DNA of 64,000 nt from CAZICM01 sp964537685 (GTDB lineage Bacteria; Myxococcota_A; Polyangia; Polyangiales; Polyangiaceae). Position numbers and translations under genes: made by a program. Below the pieces are notes generated by a model that saw only the letters and a program-made list of their open reading frames with translations, did no database searches and was not told the DNA's origin. Location: the NCBI GenBank assembly GCA_964537685.1, contig CAZICM010000007.1, forward strand, positions 164,464-228,463, written 5' to 3'. Positions 26,501-34,666 of this stretch are shown one piece after another; the stretch's first letter is position 1; every line of letters begins with the position of its first letter.

Positions 26501-27510
26501 AAATGGCCACAGCGCTCGATTGGGCAAACCGCTACCAAGAATCGGCCCAGGCCGCTCAGCGCGCCGCCTCCCTGGCCGCAGATATCCCCAACCTTCAAGC
26601 CCGCGTTTCAATGGCCCAGGGCCGGACCCAGCTTCGCAACAATCAAGTATCCGATGCAATTGATGCATTGACCCGGGCCGAACAGCTTGCCCAAGCGCAA
26701 AGCGACATAGAAACCCTCATCGTCAGCGGCCTCATGCTCTCCTCGGCGCTTGTACTGAATACGCGGCTCGCCGAGGCCGAGGCGCATTTCGCCCTCGTCA
26801 TCGATCGCTGCCGTTCCCAGCGCGATTTCCTCCACCTCGGGTCCGCCTATGCAAACCGCGCCCTCCTATGGACCGCCCGAGGCGCCATTCAGAAGGCCCT
26901 CGACGACCTTGGACATGCCATCGAACTCGCCCGCCAGGCAGGCAATCCCTGGCTCGAACACAACGCCACCCACAATGTTGCCGAACTTCTCTATTGGAAT
27001 GACCAACTCGAGGCGGCGCTCCAATTATCCCGCCGCGCCCGCAGTCTCGGCCAGCGATTCATGGATCATCCAGTGCCGGACGACTCCATGCTCCTGGCCC
27101 GCATCCTCGCCGCTCTCGGACGCCTGGACGAAGCCCGCGTTCATTTTAATTGGATAGAAGAACAATTTGATCAAAATGAACTCGGCCCTGTGCTCGGCGT
27201 GCATTTCCGCGTGCTTGCCCTCGTACTGAACAGGGCAGCAGCAACAGACAGTACATGGGGAGAGATAGAGCAAATTGCTCAAACGGAGCTTCCTGCCGAA
27301 GAGACCTTGGAACTCCTCACCTTTCGCGCTTGGAGCGCGCTCCGCGACAACGACCTGGCATTGGCCCAGGAGCTTTCTTCACGCATTGATGCTCAACTGG
27401 AGACCTGTCCTATCTTCCGCGAACGTGCGCAGCGGCTTGCCCACCGCATCGATGAGCTGACTGGAGAGGGCAGCACTGCCTCCGCGAGCAGGCATCTTCC
27501 TCAGGGTTAG
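23593..27510 (+). CDS. Ser/Thr kinase - cyclase-like - AAA ATPase - TPR fusion protein
   Basis: A 1305-residue multidomain signalling protein. Kinase domain ~20-290 has LALKLG, HRDLKPEN, DFG and APEQ; its Gly loop is GSGGFSS, third Gly changed to Ser. Residues ~315-445 look like a decayed class III cyclase domain (VYGEALEHPQTWLPPPECWN, VFTADLAAAV). Then comes an AAA_16-type ATPase with Walker A GDAGLGKSR (~501) and Walker B LLIILDDAHLAD (~598), and TPR-like helical repeats from ~900 on. The layout matches kinase/cyclase/ATPase fusion regulators of the TOMM kinase-cyclase type. The ATG at 23593 suits the start of the kinase; an in-frame ATG at 23464 adds Arg-rich sequence only. Confidence 0.85.
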   Translation: MAPAFDPSAAISQEPSLSGFRTLRHLGSGGFSSVWELESIETEQRLALKLGHVSTSLLRARFQREVEAMHKIGSPSVPEVIATGRLDDGRPWILMERLEGLSLARTLEHLDEPWPVRRVLDVADRILSALDLAHAVGYVHRDLKPENIFLCSSPFAVRLLDFGAGDQIDIPSTPEFGRLTREGTALGTAEYMAPEQLQAGKHIGIATDIYAIGIILFEMLTLRLPFDACGAESAHYHLTMRPHRPSAFTAIPEVLDELVMQCLEKDPSHRPRTADAVRVQVREAARIARVSSNNIKLDQQSIKYTPVAPLLVSARQPAIVVVTDSRRSPAYLSAAIRLHKGIVARHRPGQFVAAFVASDTRDPIAAAFGAAIALEQKFGARVALHLAHVRVRQCPGRPTAVYGEALEHPQTWLPPPECWNGIVFTADLAAAVPELDPLPHPTIPGFFAAREPDAAAPQPLPHADPPGEAPLVGRIDCIDRIHQRIQIAASQRAPSLILAIGDAGLGKSRMAAETERLALHQHNISHRIVLRCEPSHLSPSPNRISTDLGRALWDLDRNFIVLPKELIETITAPTAEPASQTRALSSALLRLAANAPLLIILDDAHLADPIALDAIELATLGDQHASLTVLLTAEPRLLEMRPRLGLRADHFDRIDLLPLPEDQAVALCAEFLRPAEYAPRAALARLAAWSAGNPRDLRALCEALKRAGIVKSRPGAGTYYLATDILDQIEPAPAAQWLALRRLDALAPELVPVLRCCAVLGNTFSGDKLRAVQRFLERSGHECAAVDIGAALNSFVLRGILRTSPGDEFSFQEPSFQSALASLSDPAERKAIHAAGFAYYLESAGMSADGDISIEMKINSIKLIGSNALAAWVIHAQALGFAAEAGQGAATLGETALEEGNPALADRFFSLSLDAAGEADIAAQIRARKGRASARYRLLRVFEALADLKTALGEAETLGDPAQIAHILLEMATALDWANRYQESAQAAQRAASLAADIPNLQARVSMAQGRTQLRNNQVSDAIDALTRAEQLAQAQSDIETLIVSGLMLSSALVLNTRLAEAEAHFALVIDRCRSQRDFLHLGSAYANRALLWTARGAIQKALDDLGHAIELARQAGNPWLEHNATHNVAELLYWNDQLEAALQLSRRARSLGQRFMDHPVPDDSMLLARILAALGRLDEARVHFNWIEEQFDQNELGPVLGVHFRVLALVLNRAAATDSTWGEIEQIAQTELPAEETLELLTFRAWSALRDNDLALAQELSSRIDAQLETCPIFRERAQRLAHRIDELTGEGSTASASRHLPQG

Positions 27511-27686
27511 GCTAAAATAAACCACCGCTTCCTATCGACCCAAGAAGCCCAGTTGCGCGGGTTTTCAAGGTATTGCGGGTGATTCGAGCGCGGATTCGGC
27601 GGCCGCGCTCGCCGCTGAGCGTTGGTGTGATTCTTGTACTGAACATCAGTTCCGTATACCCTCAAACGAGGATGGAGGCGATGCAC

Positions 27687-28583
27687 ATGTCCACATTTTC
27701 CCGATGGCTCAAGTTCGTTGGTTTTACATTTTTTATCGCTTCAGCGGCTGCCTGTTCAGACGCCGACGAACAGGCCAGTGGCGAGCCGATTCACCAGGAC
27801 GAGACAGCCGTTAGCGGAAGCCCTGGCAACGAGCGCATTATTACGAACGGATTGCAGGCGTCAATACTATCAAGTGAACGCAATGCTCTATTAGATTTAA
27901 GCGAACAAGCGCTCGGTGAAGCGAGCCTAAGCGGCAGCCCCCTATTTGGAAGCGCGGAAGGCCGCAAACTGCTGGGCTACGTCGTAAAATGCGCCCTGGG
28001 CTGGGAAGACAGCTTGATTGTATTGAAATCCGACACGCGCTACATCTTTGAAGGAGGAATCGGACTAACCCTCGGATGGAAGAACGGCCCCCTCACACCC
28101 TCTGACAGGCGATGGCTTGGTGCCTGCCTGCTGGCGCATGCAAACGCGTATGGCGTCGAAGTACCGCTCTCGTTGCGCGGCTCTCATCCGGCGCTTGCAA
28201 CAACCCCGGAAGAGCTCGTCAATTTTCCTGTCCAAGAGGGAGCGTTTTATGGCAATTTCCTCGAGCAAGGAACTACACCTGTAGCGTATTCCTGTGCGGG
28301 CACGGCCCAAAACGATGGGTGTCAACTTGAAGCGAACGAGTGGCTCCAAGAGCGGGCGTGCGCGCGAATGAACGAGTCGCAGGAGGGATGCGGGATGGAG
28401 TGGGCGGGCAATTGCTACGCGATCGAAATGGCGGGCGATGGAGGGGCATGCAATGCACTGAATGGCGAAGCCTATCCAGAATGTCATTCTGCGATGCCGT
28501 TGGGAGCGCCGGAACCGGCCGTGGTGTTTTCAGAGGTCATCACGGTGTATTTGCAGCCTGCGGCCGATGGCCGGTGCGATTAA
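27687..28583 (+). CDS. Predicted lipoprotein, paralogue of the one at 36.8-37.7 kb
   Basis: The ATG at 27687 is preceded by GGAGG eight bases away. The 298-aa product starts with a hydrophobic signal (FVGFTFFIASAAAC) and a Cys, so it is probably a lipoprotein. It shares with the minus-strand protein at 36778-37725 an order of motifs: N-G-x-x-x-x-x-L near the start, G-W segments, a VP[IL] segment, the hallmark QE(G/A)AFYGN, a Cys-rich stretch ending in Y-C-A/x, and a final VITVYL/VTVYMR. No enzyme motif is seen. It lies between two kinase genes. Confidence 0.8.
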   Translation: MSTFSRWLKFVGFTFFIASAAACSDADEQASGEPIHQDETAVSGSPGNERIITNGLQASILSSERNALLDLSEQALGEASLSGSPLFGSAEGRKLLGYVVKCALGWEDSLIVLKSDTRYIFEGGIGLTLGWKNGPLTPSDRRWLGACLLAHANAYGVEVPLSLRGSHPALATTPEELVNFPVQEGAFYGNFLEQGTTPVAYSCAGTAQNDGCQLEANEWLQERACARMNESQEGCGMEWAGNCYAIEMAGDGGACNALNGEAYPECHSAMPLGAPEPAVVFSEVITVYLQPAADGRCD

Positions 28584-28715
28584 ATACCCCCCGCCGAGTT
28601 CGCCCCCACCTAGACACTCCACTCCCTGCATCCCTCTGGCCAGCGGCCTCCAACATCGATAAGGAATAGAAATGCGGAGCCCGATGCTCCAAGGCAAGGC
28701 CCCGGATTATCCCTT

Positions 28716-31694
28716 ATGCATCGTAAACAACCAGGCGAGCACGTCGGAAGATATATCATCGAAGGCTTCCTGGGCTCGGGCGGCATGGGCGAAGTCTACG
28801 AAGCAACCGATTCAAAACTCGGCCGCAGAGTCGCGCTTAAAATGCTCCGTAAAGACGCGCACCCGAGCGCGGCCAAACGTCTGCTGCGCGAAGCGAGGAT
28901 GATCGCCGGCTTTGAACATCCCAATGCTGTAACCCTTTTCGATGCCGATGAAATCGACGGCGAGCCTTTTGTCGCGATGGAATTGGTGCGCGGTAGCCCA
29001 ATGCGCGCCTTTGTCGGCGATGAAACCGTTCCCCTGAACCGAAAATTACGCTGGCTGATGGAAACAGCCCGCGCCTTGAGCGCCGCTCACGAAGGCGGCC
29101 TCGTTCACCGCGATATCAAACCCGATAATATTTTAATTCGAAAGGATGGCACAGCAAAAGTATTGGATTTTGGCATCGCCCGAAAATCACCCGACGCCGA
29201 ATCCCGGGATATGTCCGCCCACGCCTCGACGATTACCGCTGAAAATTCAATTGTTGGAACTCCATCGTATTGGGCGCCAGAACAGCTCCGGGGCGAGGCT
29301 CCCAATGCGGCGATCGATCAATTCGCCTGGGGTGTCACCGCTTTTGAGCTCCTCACCGGGCGTTATCCCTGGCCCCAAGGCGAACCGTTGGTGCTTCTGT
29401 CGCATATCCTCACCTCAGAGCCGGCCAAACTGAGCGAGCTCGTTCCTGGGCTTCCCGAACCCGTCGAACAGGCCATTGTCCGCACCCTCTCCAAAGACAA
29501 AAACGCCCGTTTTGCCGATATCGACGAGGCCGCCGATATTCTCGAACCCTATGCCGAAATCGCGCTCCCCAAAGGCCGCAACAGCATTCCATTGGGCTCG
29601 GGCGACACTGCCCAGAACACGCCTCAAACGCCCAGATCCCAGCAAATCCCGGCCGCCCTCAGCAATCCCGGCAAGGCCGTCTCGGGTCCGCTCCCCCAAA
29701 CGTCTCAGCGCGCTCAAACAGCGCCTGCTCCGCGCCGCGCAAAACGCGCCCTGATCGCAGCCGCAATGCTATCTGTGGCCCTGGGCGGCGCCTACTGGTT
29801 TAGCGAGCACCGGACAACCCCCGACCTACCCACTCCCGCACAAAAAAGCTCCGAAGCCGACCGCCCTCTGGTCACGGCGCTGCTCTGCTCGCCTGCCGAT
29901 CTCGGAGGAAGCTCCGCACTCGATGAACTCGCGCCTGCCATTGGCATCGGCACATGCGCGCGCCTCGCGCTCCACCTCGGCGTCGAGTGGCTAATCAAGG
30001 GAAACGCAACACCCGTCGACGTACATGCCGAAATGAACGGCAGCGACGAAATCACAATTACCGCGTCCGTGCTGGGCCAGCGCGAAAGCGCAACCGAAAA
30101 AACGCCGCTCCGCGCCATGAATATCGTCTCGGAAAAACTGGCCTCACAACTGTCCGCGCCGCCCCTTAGCCAAGCCGAAATCGTCGCATGGGGCGCGGAC
30201 AACGAAACCTCCGCGCGCGCGATCATCCGCGCCCTGCGCGGCATGACTCTCGACATCGAAACGCAAAAGGCCGACTCCGTTAAGAAGCTCATCGAACAAT
30301 CGCCGAAATCGCCCTTTGGACCATATTTGGCCGAGCGAATGGATCTTCCCGCTCCCTCTGCCGGCCGCTCATGGCTCGATGAAGCCTTGGCCCGCACTGA
30401 ATCGCTTCCACCCGCGCGCAGGGCGCTCTTTCAAGCATTTGATGCGTGGCACAAAAAGCACAACATCGATCTGGCTCTTAAACTGTCGACCGAGGCTTAT
30501 GCCGTCGAGCCCAACGATCCCCTAATCGCAATGGATCACGGCCTTCTTTCGCTCGAGTTTGGTGCGGAAGAACAAGGCTTTGCCATCCTGGAGCGGCTTT
30601 ATGGCCGGTCTCCGTCCTATGGCATCGCGGCCTTCGCCGGAGCCGTCTCCGTCTTCCCGCTCAAAGATCAAGAGCGCGAAGGCAAGTACCTCGCGTGGAT
30701 CGCCTCGATGCTGCCCGAAAGCCTGGCGTGGTCTCCAAGCGTGCGGCATGCGCAGCTTTCGGGGCAATTCGACGAGGCCAGAAAGCGGCTCGCGCTTGGG
30801 CTAAACCTAGGCACGGCCGATGCCGATGAAGGCAGCTTCAGCGTCCAAAAAGCCCGCGCCTGGCTTCCCTTGGCATCCTTTGAACCTTCCGCCGCACGGG
30901 AAATCGCAAGCTCAATGCTTTCCGATCCCCGCCAAAACTTTCATCAGGCCGGCGCGGATATCCTGACGGCCTCTTATGTTCTCGAAGGTCGCCTCGACGA
31001 CGCCGACGCCGTGATCCAAAAAGAAATCGAACGCTACAGAGACGATCTCAGCACCCACAGAGCCTTGGATTTGGCCTTTTATGAACTGAAACACCGGCGC
31101 CTGCTCATACGCCCGATGCCCGGCAAACAGCGCATGGAGTGGCTTGCACAGACGCTCGGCCGCCGTGAAAAACCTCAAACCAGAGCCATCGCCTTCCAAG
31201 GAGAACTCGCGTTGGCCCAGGCGGAGTCGGCTCCGTCCCCCAAGGAGCGCAAGAAAATCCTCGAGCAAGCCCTGCGCAAACTGGAGCAATTTATTGAGGA
31301 AACCTATGAAGACGACAAGAACGCCCACGATACGGCACTGATTAAAACCATCCACCTGCTCCGGGCCACGCGCGGTGACAAGGCGGCCGCCGAACGCTGG
31401 CTTTCATGCACGCGGGCAAGCTATGTCGCGCGCCGTTATGTCGCGCTCGACGCGGGCCTTGCGCTCGAGGCCGAAGGCAACGATCGAGAAGCTGAAAAGG
31501 CTTACCGCATCGCCCAAGATCCCACGCTCATCGATTTATGGCCGCTTCAAATCGTGGCCGCGCGGTTAAAACAGGCGGCCCTGTTGCGCAAACTGGGCCG
31601 CAGCGCCGAAGCGGACAAGCTCGATGAATTTATCGCCCGCTTGTGGACCAAGGCCGATCCGGGCTTGTACGAAGCCCTGCTCAAACTGCGCTGA
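28716..31694 (+). CDS. Membrane-anchored Ser/Thr kinase with long extracytoplasmic tail
   Basis: Kinase domain ~12-280 with GSGGMGEVYEA, VALKML, HRDIKPDN, DFG and APEQ is complete. A Pro/Ser/Gln linker follows, then one membrane span ~344-361 (RALIAAAMLSVALGGAYWF) and ~630 residues predicted outside the cytoplasm. The tail is helical and repetitive in the TPR manner (for instance ALKLSTEAYAVEPNDPLIAMDHGLLSLEFG). It could sense a periplasmic or envelope signal. The ATG at 28716 gives a compact N-terminus, but lacks a clear ribosome site; an out-of-frame ATG at 28672 has one (AAGGAATAG). Confidence 0.9.
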   Translation: MHRKQPGEHVGRYIIEGFLGSGGMGEVYEATDSKLGRRVALKMLRKDAHPSAAKRLLREARMIAGFEHPNAVTLFDADEIDGEPFVAMELVRGSPMRAFVGDETVPLNRKLRWLMETARALSAAHEGGLVHRDIKPDNILIRKDGTAKVLDFGIARKSPDAESRDMSAHASTITAENSIVGTPSYWAPEQLRGEAPNAAIDQFAWGVTAFELLTGRYPWPQGEPLVLLSHILTSEPAKLSELVPGLPEPVEQAIVRTLSKDKNARFADIDEAADILEPYAEIALPKGRNSIPLGSGDTAQNTPQTPRSQQIPAALSNPGKAVSGPLPQTSQRAQTAPAPRRAKRALIAAAMLSVALGGAYWFSEHRTTPDLPTPAQKSSEADRPLVTALLCSPADLGGSSALDELAPAIGIGTCARLALHLGVEWLIKGNATPVDVHAEMNGSDEITITASVLGQRESATEKTPLRAMNIVSEKLASQLSAPPLSQAEIVAWGADNETSARAIIRALRGMTLDIETQKADSVKKLIEQSPKSPFGPYLAERMDLPAPSAGRSWLDEALARTESLPPARRALFQAFDAWHKKHNIDLALKLSTEAYAVEPNDPLIAMDHGLLSLEFGAEEQGFAILERLYGRSPSYGIAAFAGAVSVFPLKDQEREGKYLAWIASMLPESLAWSPSVRHAQLSGQFDEARKRLALGLNLGTADADEGSFSVQKARAWLPLASFEPSAAREIASSMLSDPRQNFHQAGADILTASYVLEGRLDDADAVIQKEIERYRDDLSTHRALDLAFYELKHRRLLIRPMPGKQRMEWLAQTLGRREKPQTRAIAFQGELALAQAESAPSPKERKKILEQALRKLEQFIEETYEDDKNAHDTALIKTIHLLRATRGDKAAAERWLSCTRASYVARRYVALDAGLALEAEGNDREAEKAYRIAQDPTLIDLWPLQIVAARLKQAALLRKLGRSAEADKLDEFIARLWTKADPGLYEALLKLR

Positions 31695-31717
31695 GCGGGC
31701 GCGGCCCTCATTCAAGA

Positions 31718-32536
31718 CTAAAAAATCCGGCGATGCGTGAGCGCGGGCAAATTCGCGCGAACACGCTCTAAATAAGCTGGATCCAATTCCGCGGTCACCA
31801 CGCCTTCTCCCTCGGAAGCCTGCGCGATCACTTCGCCCCAAGGATCGATCACACAAGATTTTCCATAGGTTCTCCGGCCTTTTGGATGCGTTCCCCACTG
31901 CGCCGCAGCCACCACATAAGACTGCGTTTCAATGGCTCTCGCGCGAAGCAGCACATGCCAATGATCTTTGCCCGTTAACAGCGTAAAAGCCGCGGGCACC
32001 ACCATCACCTTCGCTCCCTGCAAAGACAGCGCGCGATACAGCTCGGGAAAGCGCAGATCGTAACAAATCGACAGCCCGACCCGGCAATCACCGGCATCCA
32101 CCACCGCCGGAACATCGCCCGGAAAACTCGATTCCGATTCGCGATAACGGCTTCCATCCGCCAAATCGACATCAAACAAATGCATCTTGCGGTACTTGCC
32201 AACCAGCGTTCCCGAAGGCCCAAATACCGCACATGTATTAAAAGGCCGCGCCGGATCGCCCGAACGCTCCGCCATCCCGCCCGCGATAATCCACAGCCCA
32301 TGCCCGCGGCTCAGCGCACAAAGCGCATTCGTCACCTCACCGCCCGGATCCAAATCCTCGGCGATACGCTGCTTACCCTCCTCATCGCCCATATACGCAA
32401 ACCCTTCGGGAAGAAGCACCACACGCGCCTTCCTCGAAGCCGCCTTGTCAACCAACACCCGCACCCGCTCCATATTGGCCGCCACATCGGCCTGACTCGA
32501 CATCTGCACGGCGGCCCAAACCATCGCTTCACGCAT
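31718..32536 (-). CDS. Carbon-nitrogen hydrolase of the nitrilase superfamily (Nit1/Nit2-like amidase)
   Basis: The Glu-Lys-Cys triad is present at the right places: LLPEGFAY, YRKMHLFDVD, and SICYDLRFPELYR. The pattern, including GDHWHVLLRARAIE-like and the LLTGKDHW segment, best fits Nit-type omega-amidases or deaminated-glutathione amidases, which hydrolyse aberrant amides. It is 272 residues from the ATG at 32536, which has AGGA seven bases upstream; a TTG at 32542 is possible. It is convergent with the preceding kinase. Exact substrate cannot be told from sequence. Confidence 0.9.
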   Translation of the reverse strand: MREAMVWAAVQMSSQADVAANMERVRVLVDKAASRKARVVLLPEGFAYMGDEEGKQRIAEDLDPGGEVTNALCALSRGHGLWIIAGGMAERSGDPARPFNTCAVFGPSGTLVGKYRKMHLFDVDLADGSRYRESESSFPGDVPAVVDAGDCRVGLSICYDLRFPELYRALSLQGAKVMVVPAAFTLLTGKDHWHVLLRARAIETQSYVVAAAQWGTHPKGRRTYGKSCVIDPWGEVIAQASEGEGVVTAELDPAYLERVRANLPALTHRRIF

Positions 32537-32615
32537 GGTCAAATCCTAAGCCCAAACCATGGGCGGGCCGAAACTCCAAATCCACGCGGCCCTTTAAAAT
32601 GAGTATTCTCAGCCC

Positions 32616-34094
32616 GTGGCCATCACGCCCGCGAACACGCCGCCAGAACGAAAAACCACGGCGACCATGGATGCCTACGATGAGCATTCATCGGCGGAAG
32701 AACCTTTCGATCCGCGGCCTGGGCTCGTTCTGCTTTACGCGCCTTCCCACGCGCTCCTCGCGCCCGCATACATGCTCGATCCCGCGCAGCCCGACATCAT
32801 TGTGGGCCGCGCGGCGGACGCTGGCATTCAGCTTCCCGAAGCCTCGGTTTCCCGCAAACACGCCCGTATCCGCTATGAAAACAACGCCTGGATTCTAAGC
32901 GACGTAGGCGCCCGCAATGGAATCCTCGCCGACGGCGAATACATTCAAGAAATCGCCCTCGAGCATCTGCACGAAATTCGCATCGGCGATGTTATTTTTA
33001 AATTCGTCGAATCCAACGCAATTCAATACAAACGCTATCGAATTGACGGCACCATTGACGGAGCCTCCATGGATGAAACCGTCGTGTGGCGGGCCCGCAT
33101 GGGAGACATCACAGGCGGGTATCAAATTGACCGTATTGCAAAATCAATTGAAAAAATTGCAAAAAACCCCGTCTCCGTAATTTTATTGGGCGAGAGCGGC
33201 ACAGGAAAAGAAGCCTTTGCCGGATGGATACATCAAGTCAGCGGACGCAAAGGCGCATTCCGCGCCATTAACTGCGCCTCCATCCCTCAACCCCTCATCG
33301 AAAGCGAGCTCTTTGGTTACAAGCGCGGAGCATTTTCCGGGGCCGATCGCGATAAACCGGGCCTCTTCCGCGCCGCCGACAAAGGCACATTATTGCTCGA
33401 CGAAATCGGCGACATGCCCTTGGAAGCCCAAGCCAAACTGCTCCGCGTCCTTCAATCAAAAGAATTCATTCCCTTAGGCGCAACATCGCCCGAACACGCC
33501 GACGTCCGCATCATCTGCGCCACGCACTGCGATCTGGCCAAAATGCAAAGCGAAAGGAAATTCCGCGGCGATCTCTATGCGAGGCTCAACGAATACAGCG
33601 TGCGCCTTCCACCCTTGCGGGAGCGCAAAGAAGATATTTATTCGCTCTGCCGCACGCTGCTCGCCCGCCATAACCGGCCCGACCTCGAGCTCTCGTTCCC
33701 CTTTATGACGGCCATTTTGCACTACGATTTTCCCTTCAATATCCGGGAACTCGAAGGCTATATCAAACGCGCCGCCGCCCTCGCCCAAGGCCCGGTGCTC
33801 GATACGGCTCACCTCCCCGATGAAATCCGCGAGCACATGAAAGGCTATGGCCGCAAACATGGGCTTTGCGAACCGCCGGCCGAATGCAATGAATCACCGA
33901 GACCACCGGCCGCTTCGCCCATCGCCCATAAAATCCGCACCTCGTCCGAACAGCCGCCCGAACACGAACTCCGCGCCCTGCTCGCACAGCATAAAGGCAA
34001 TATCGCCGCTGTCGGCCGCGTATTTGGAAAGGCTCGCATGCAAGTACACCGCTGGATTAAACACTATAGTATTGACATAAGCGAATATCGTTAA
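32616..34094 (+). CDS. Second FHA-domain sigma54-dependent activator, with GAFSGA loop
   Basis: The 492-residue protein has an FHA domain (~55-135, ASVSRKHARIRY, DVGARNGIL), a AAA+ domain with Walker A GESGTGKEA, Walker B GTLLLDEIGDMPL, and a C-terminal Fis-like helix-turn-helix (HKGNIAAVGRVFGKARMQVH). The sigma54-contact loop is GAFSGA instead of GAFTGA. The conserved Thr-to-Ser change may keep function. A GTG at 32616 is used; an ATG at 32667 is an alternative. It shares promoter space with the divergent amidase gene. Confidence 0.93.
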   Translation: MAITPANTPPERKTTATMDAYDEHSSAEEPFDPRPGLVLLYAPSHALLAPAYMLDPAQPDIIVGRAADAGIQLPEASVSRKHARIRYENNAWILSDVGARNGILADGEYIQEIALEHLHEIRIGDVIFKFVESNAIQYKRYRIDGTIDGASMDETVVWRARMGDITGGYQIDRIAKSIEKIAKNPVSVILLGESGTGKEAFAGWIHQVSGRKGAFRAINCASIPQPLIESELFGYKRGAFSGADRDKPGLFRAADKGTLLLDEIGDMPLEAQAKLLRVLQSKEFIPLGATSPEHADVRIICATHCDLAKMQSERKFRGDLYARLNEYSVRLPPLRERKEDIYSLCRTLLARHNRPDLELSFPFMTAILHYDFPFNIRELEGYIKRAAALAQGPVLDTAHLPDEIREHMKGYGRKHGLCEPPAECNESPRPPAASPIAHKIRTSSEQPPEHELRALLAQHKGNIAAVGRVFGKARMQVHRWIKHYSIDISEYR

Positions 34095-34174
34095 GCAATA
34101 CAAAAGCCGCTTCGAAATAACGACAGGATGTGGCTCCCCTATCCCATCTGAAGTATGGCCAGCCACGCCTTCGT

Positions 34175-34666
34175 ATGCGATTCGCCCCCCTCACCCATCT
34201 TCCCAAAGCCGTCATCGGCGTGGCCAAAGAAATCGCGAGGCACCTATTGCGCAGGCCCGTGGTGGGCGTTCTGGTCGCGGCGCAGACGGACGATGGCCGG
34301 TGGCTGCTGATACGCCGGGCCGACACAGGAAAATGGGCCTTGCCCGGGGGCACGGTCGAATGGGGCGAAACCCTGCGGGAATGCGCCAAACGCGAGCTGG
34401 ACGAAGAGGGCGGCGTCACGAGGGCCGAGCTTCAATACATCACGGGCGTCTATGCCCGTCCCGATCGCGATCCCCGTTTTCACGCGGTGACGATCGTGAT
34501 CCGCGCGCGCATTGGCTCGCCCGAAAAAGCACCTAAAAACCCGCTTGAAATCAGGGAAGCGCGGCTCTTTGCCGACAGCGAAATTCCCACCGGACTTTCA
34601 ATGCAAATGGACGACATGTTCGCCGCCGCCCGAAACGCACAGGGCGGCCTAAGGGAGCTGGAATGA
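34175..34666 (+). CDS. Nudix hydrolase
   Basis: The Nudix box GGTVEWGETLRECAKRELDE-EGG is intact, matching Gx5Ex7REUxEExGU. The family hydrolyses nucleoside diphosphate-linked substrates. With the ATG at 34175 it is 163 aa; a GTG at 34130 would add 15 residues. A hydrophobic-basic start (VIGVAKEIARHLLRRP) precedes the fold. Its stop overlaps the ligA start (ATGA), so the two are co-translated. Substrate is not predictable. Confidence 0.9.
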   Translation: MRFAPLTHLPKAVIGVAKEIARHLLRRPVVGVLVAAQTDDGRWLLIRRADTGKWALPGGTVEWGETLRECAKRELDEEGGVTRAELQYITGVYARPDRDPRFHAVTIVIRARIGSPEKAPKNPLEIREARLFADSEIPTGLSMQMDDMFAAARNAQGGLRELE

